From: Paradesertivirga superstes
GTDB taxonomy: Bacteria > Bacteroidota > Bacteroidia > Sphingobacteriales > Sphingobacteriaceae
Assembly: GCF_037622515.1 (NCBI RefSeq)
Contig: NZ_JBBJCN010000002.1
Span: 124,001 to 188,000, forward strand
DNA length: 64,000 nt
Direction of reading: 5' to 3'
This document shows, one piece after another, positions 61,925 through 64,000 of this stretch. Each line of letters begins with the position of its first letter. Position 1 is the stretch's first letter. The notes under the pieces were generated by a model. The model did no database searches. It was not told the DNA's origin and saw nothing but the letters and a program-made list of their open reading frames with translations. The position numbers and the translations under genes are program-made.

Positions 61925-64000
61925 ATGGAAAATACGATTGAAGGCATGAACAGCGAAAGCGCAGGAAAATGCCCATTCTCGGGCGCAGCCCTAAAAAACG
62001 CTTCTGGCGGCACCAAAAACCGCGATTGGTGGCCAGATAAATTAAACATTGGTATTCTCCGGCAGCATGCCGCAATTTCCGACCCTATGGACCCGGGATT
62101 TAATTATGCAAAAGCGTTTCAAAGCCTTGACCTGCAGGCAGTAAAAACCGACCTGCATGCATTAATGACCGATTCTCAGGATTGGTGGCCTGCTGATTTC
62201 GGGCACTATGGCCCACTTTTCATCAGGATGGCCTGGCACAGCGCCGGCACCTACCGCGTGTTTGATGGCCGTGGTGGCGGAGGCATGGGCTTGCAACGTT
62301 TTGCTCCTTTAAATAGTTGGCCTGATAACGTAAATCTTGACAAGGCACGGAGGCTTTTGTGGCCCGTTAAGCAAAAGTATGGTAAAAAGCTATCGTGGGC
62401 AGATTTAATGATACTGGCTGGTAATGTTGCATTAGAAAGCATGGGCTTTAAAACATTTGGTTTTGCGGGTGGCCGTGCTGATGTTTGGGAACCAGCCGAA
62501 GATGTATTTTGGGGCTCAGAAACAACCTGGCTGGGCAACGAAGACCGTTACGGAAAAGGTGTTGAGGGTGTTGCATCCCACGGCGTATTACCTTCTGATG
62601 AGGATGCAGATGGAAAAATCCACTCCCGCGACTTAAAAGAACCCTTAGCTGCTGCACACATGGGCCTGATTTATGTAAATCCGGAAGGACCAGATGGCAA
62701 CCCCGACCCAATTGCAGCCGCAAAAGATATACGTACTACTTTCAGCCGAATGGCTATGAATGATGAGGAAACAGTTGCCCTGATTGCAGGCGGACATAGC
62801 TTTGGCAAAACGCACGGAGCCGCATCTTCAGACAATGTGGGTAAAGAGCCGGAAGCCGAAGGCCTGGAACTGAATGGATTTGGCTGGGTTAATAGTTTTG
62901 GCTCGGGGAAAGCCGGCGATACCATTACCAGCGGATTGGAAGTTACCTGGACCACCACGCCTACACAATGGAGCAATAACTTTTTTGAAAATCTTTTCGC
63001 GTTTGAATGGGAATTGACCAAAAGCCCGGGCGGCGCACATCAGTTTGTGGCGAAAGATGCCGGAGAGATTGTGCCGGATGCCCATGATCCTTCAAAAAAG
63101 CATCGACCTACCATGCTCACAACCGATTTATCGTTGCGGCTGGACCCTGAATATGAAAAAATTTCAAGACGCTTTTTAAATGACCACAATGCTTTCGCGG
63201 ATGCTTTCGCTCGTGCATGGTTCAAGCTAACCCATCGCGATATGGGTCCGCGTTCCCGTTACCTCGGACCAGAGGTTCCCCGGGAGGAGTTGTTGTGGCA
63301 GGATCCGATTCCGGCAGTTAATCACACTTTAATTGATGAACAGGATGTTGCAGCACTCAAAGGGATGATTCTGGGAGCTGGCCTTAGTGTTTCTGAAATG
63401 GTTTCTACTGCCTGGGCGTCTGCTTCTACTTTCCGTGGTTCCGATAAGCGTGGTGGTGCCAATGGTGCCCGCATCAGGTTGGCGCCGCAAAAAGATTGGC
63501 ATGTAAATAATCCTATTCAGCTAACCAAAGTACTGGCAATTTTTGAAGGTATTCAAAATCAGTTTAATGGAGCAGCGGAAGGAGGAAAAAAAGTGTCACT
63601 TGCCGATTTGATCGTGTTAGCAGGAAGCGCTGCTGTTGAAAAAGCAGCAGGCGATGCTGGATTCAACGTACCCGTACCTTTCGCTCCGGGCCGCATGGAT
63701 GCATCTGCCGAACAGACCGATGTAGAATCTTTTAAATACCTCGAGCCAAAAGCAGATGGTTTCCGTAATTACCGGAAATTCAACACGCCGGTATCGACAG
63801 AGGCGCTGTTGATTGATAAAGCACAAAGCCTGACGCTAACAGTTCCGGAACTAACGGTGCTCCTTGCAGGCATGCGTGCATTGAACACGAATTTCGATGG
63901 CTCTAAGCATGGTATTTTCACAGACCGCCCTGGTGTGCTCACAAACGATTTTTTGGTTAAGCTACTCGATATGGGCACAGCATGGAAAGCGATGGGCGAA
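61925..64000 (+). CDS. katG: Catalase-peroxidase KatG (partial, runs off the window)
   Basis: 692 codons are open from the ATG at 61925 to the window end without a stop; the family is ~740 aa, so about 50 residues are missing. The protein is cytoplasmic and breaks down hydrogen peroxide. The heme-distal Trp and His are in RMAWHSAG (~103/104). Tyr of GLIYVNPEG (~250) and Met of RMAMNDEE (~276) complete the Trp-Tyr-Met adduct. The proximal His is in GGHSFGKTHG (~291), and the mobile Arg in DMGPRSRYLGP. The C-terminal duplicated domain has begun (LADLIVLAGSAAVEKAAGDA). The G+C-richer codon use differs from the array genes. Confidence 0.95.
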   Translation, partial: MENTIEGMNSESAGKCPFSGAALKNASGGTKNRDWWPDKLNIGILRQHAAISDPMDPGFNYAKAFQSLDLQAVKTDLHALMTDSQDWWPADFGHYGPLFIRMAWHSAGTYRVFDGRGGGGMGLQRFAPLNSWPDNVNLDKARRLLWPVKQKYGKKLSWADLMILAGNVALESMGFKTFGFAGGRADVWEPAEDVFWGSETTWLGNEDRYGKGVEGVASHGVLPSDEDADGKIHSRDLKEPLAAAHMGLIYVNPEGPDGNPDPIAAAKDIRTTFSRMAMNDEETVALIAGGHSFGKTHGAASSDNVGKEPEAEGLELNGFGWVNSFGSGKAGDTITSGLEVTWTTTPTQWSNNFFENLFAFEWELTKSPGGAHQFVAKDAGEIVPDAHDPSKKHRPTMLTTDLSLRLDPEYEKISRRFLNDHNAFADAFARAWFKLTHRDMGPRSRYLGPEVPREELLWQDPIPAVNHTLIDEQDVAALKGMILGAGLSVSEMVSTAWASASTFRGSDKRGGANGARIRLAPQKDWHVNNPIQLTKVLAIFEGIQNQFNGAAEGGKKVSLADLIVLAGSAAVEKAAGDAGFNVPVPFAPGRMDASAEQTDVESFKYLEPKADGFRNYRKFNTPVSTEALLIDKAQSLTLTVPELTVLLAGMRALNTNFDGSKHGIFTDRPGVLTNDFLVKLLDMGTAWKAMGE

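Overview
The window comes from a member of the phylum Bacteroidota, most likely Sphingobacteriaceae (Pedobacter/Mucilaginibacter-like). The pointers are a SusC/SusD pair with a hybrid two-component regulator, lipoproteins with SusD-type lipoboxes, a Bacteroidota-type -7 box (TATCTTTG) ahead of dinB, and an A+T-rich base composition. No ribosomal RNA, complete tRNA, CRISPR array, transposase or recombinase gene was seen.

Layout. (1) 1-2.6 kb: a secreted PL1 pectate lyase and a DUF3826 protein, both pectin-related. (2) 2.6-4.4 kb: decayed DNA, a higBA toxin-antitoxin locus whose toxin carries an in-frame stop, and a short repeated unit. (3) 4.5-13.9 kb: a DNA-repair block with an unusual exonuclease III-LigD fusion, an Fpg/Nei-like glycosylase, and an operon dinB - dnaE-type polymerase - small protein - DUF72 protein. 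(4) 14.4-18.9 kb: an alpha/beta hydrolase, a broken old-yellow-enzyme gene, a Tat-type aldo/keto reductase and an AraC regulator. (5) 19.2-20.3 kb: a small protein and an SRAP peptidase.

(6) 20.5-41.4 kb is the most unusual part. It is an array of small, mostly minus-strand genes (lipoproteins, membrane proteins, thioredoxin-fold proteins, a SUKH protein, a HEPN-like protein, DUF6438, DUF2846). Several are separated by about 130-bp imperfect inverted repeats with AAC...GTT ends, which look like integron attC sites; I count nine, all in the same orientation. No integrase is visible, so it resembles a cassette cluster without integrase. A 15-bp motif (ATCGTTTTTTGAGAC) recurs 12 times in one orientation at unit boundaries. 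A 195-bp noncoding repeat occurs five times directly upstream of cassette genes. One cassette is tandemly duplicated. A LytS/LytTR two-component pair sits in the middle of the array. A tRNA-Lys 3'-half fragment lies just beyond its right end.

(7) 41.8-61.5 kb is a pectin utilisation locus on the minus strand: a HTCS regulator; GH95, GH28, two CE12 acetylesterases and a CE8 pectin methylesterase in a tightly coupled operon; decayed GH43 and alpha/beta-hydrolase remnants; then SusC, SusD and a beta-helix lipoprotein. Together they should deacetylate, demethylate, cut and import pectin or rhamnogalacturonan fragments, and the PL1 and DUF3826 genes at the left edge probably serve the same substrate. 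(8) 61.9 kb to the end: katG, truncated by the window edge.
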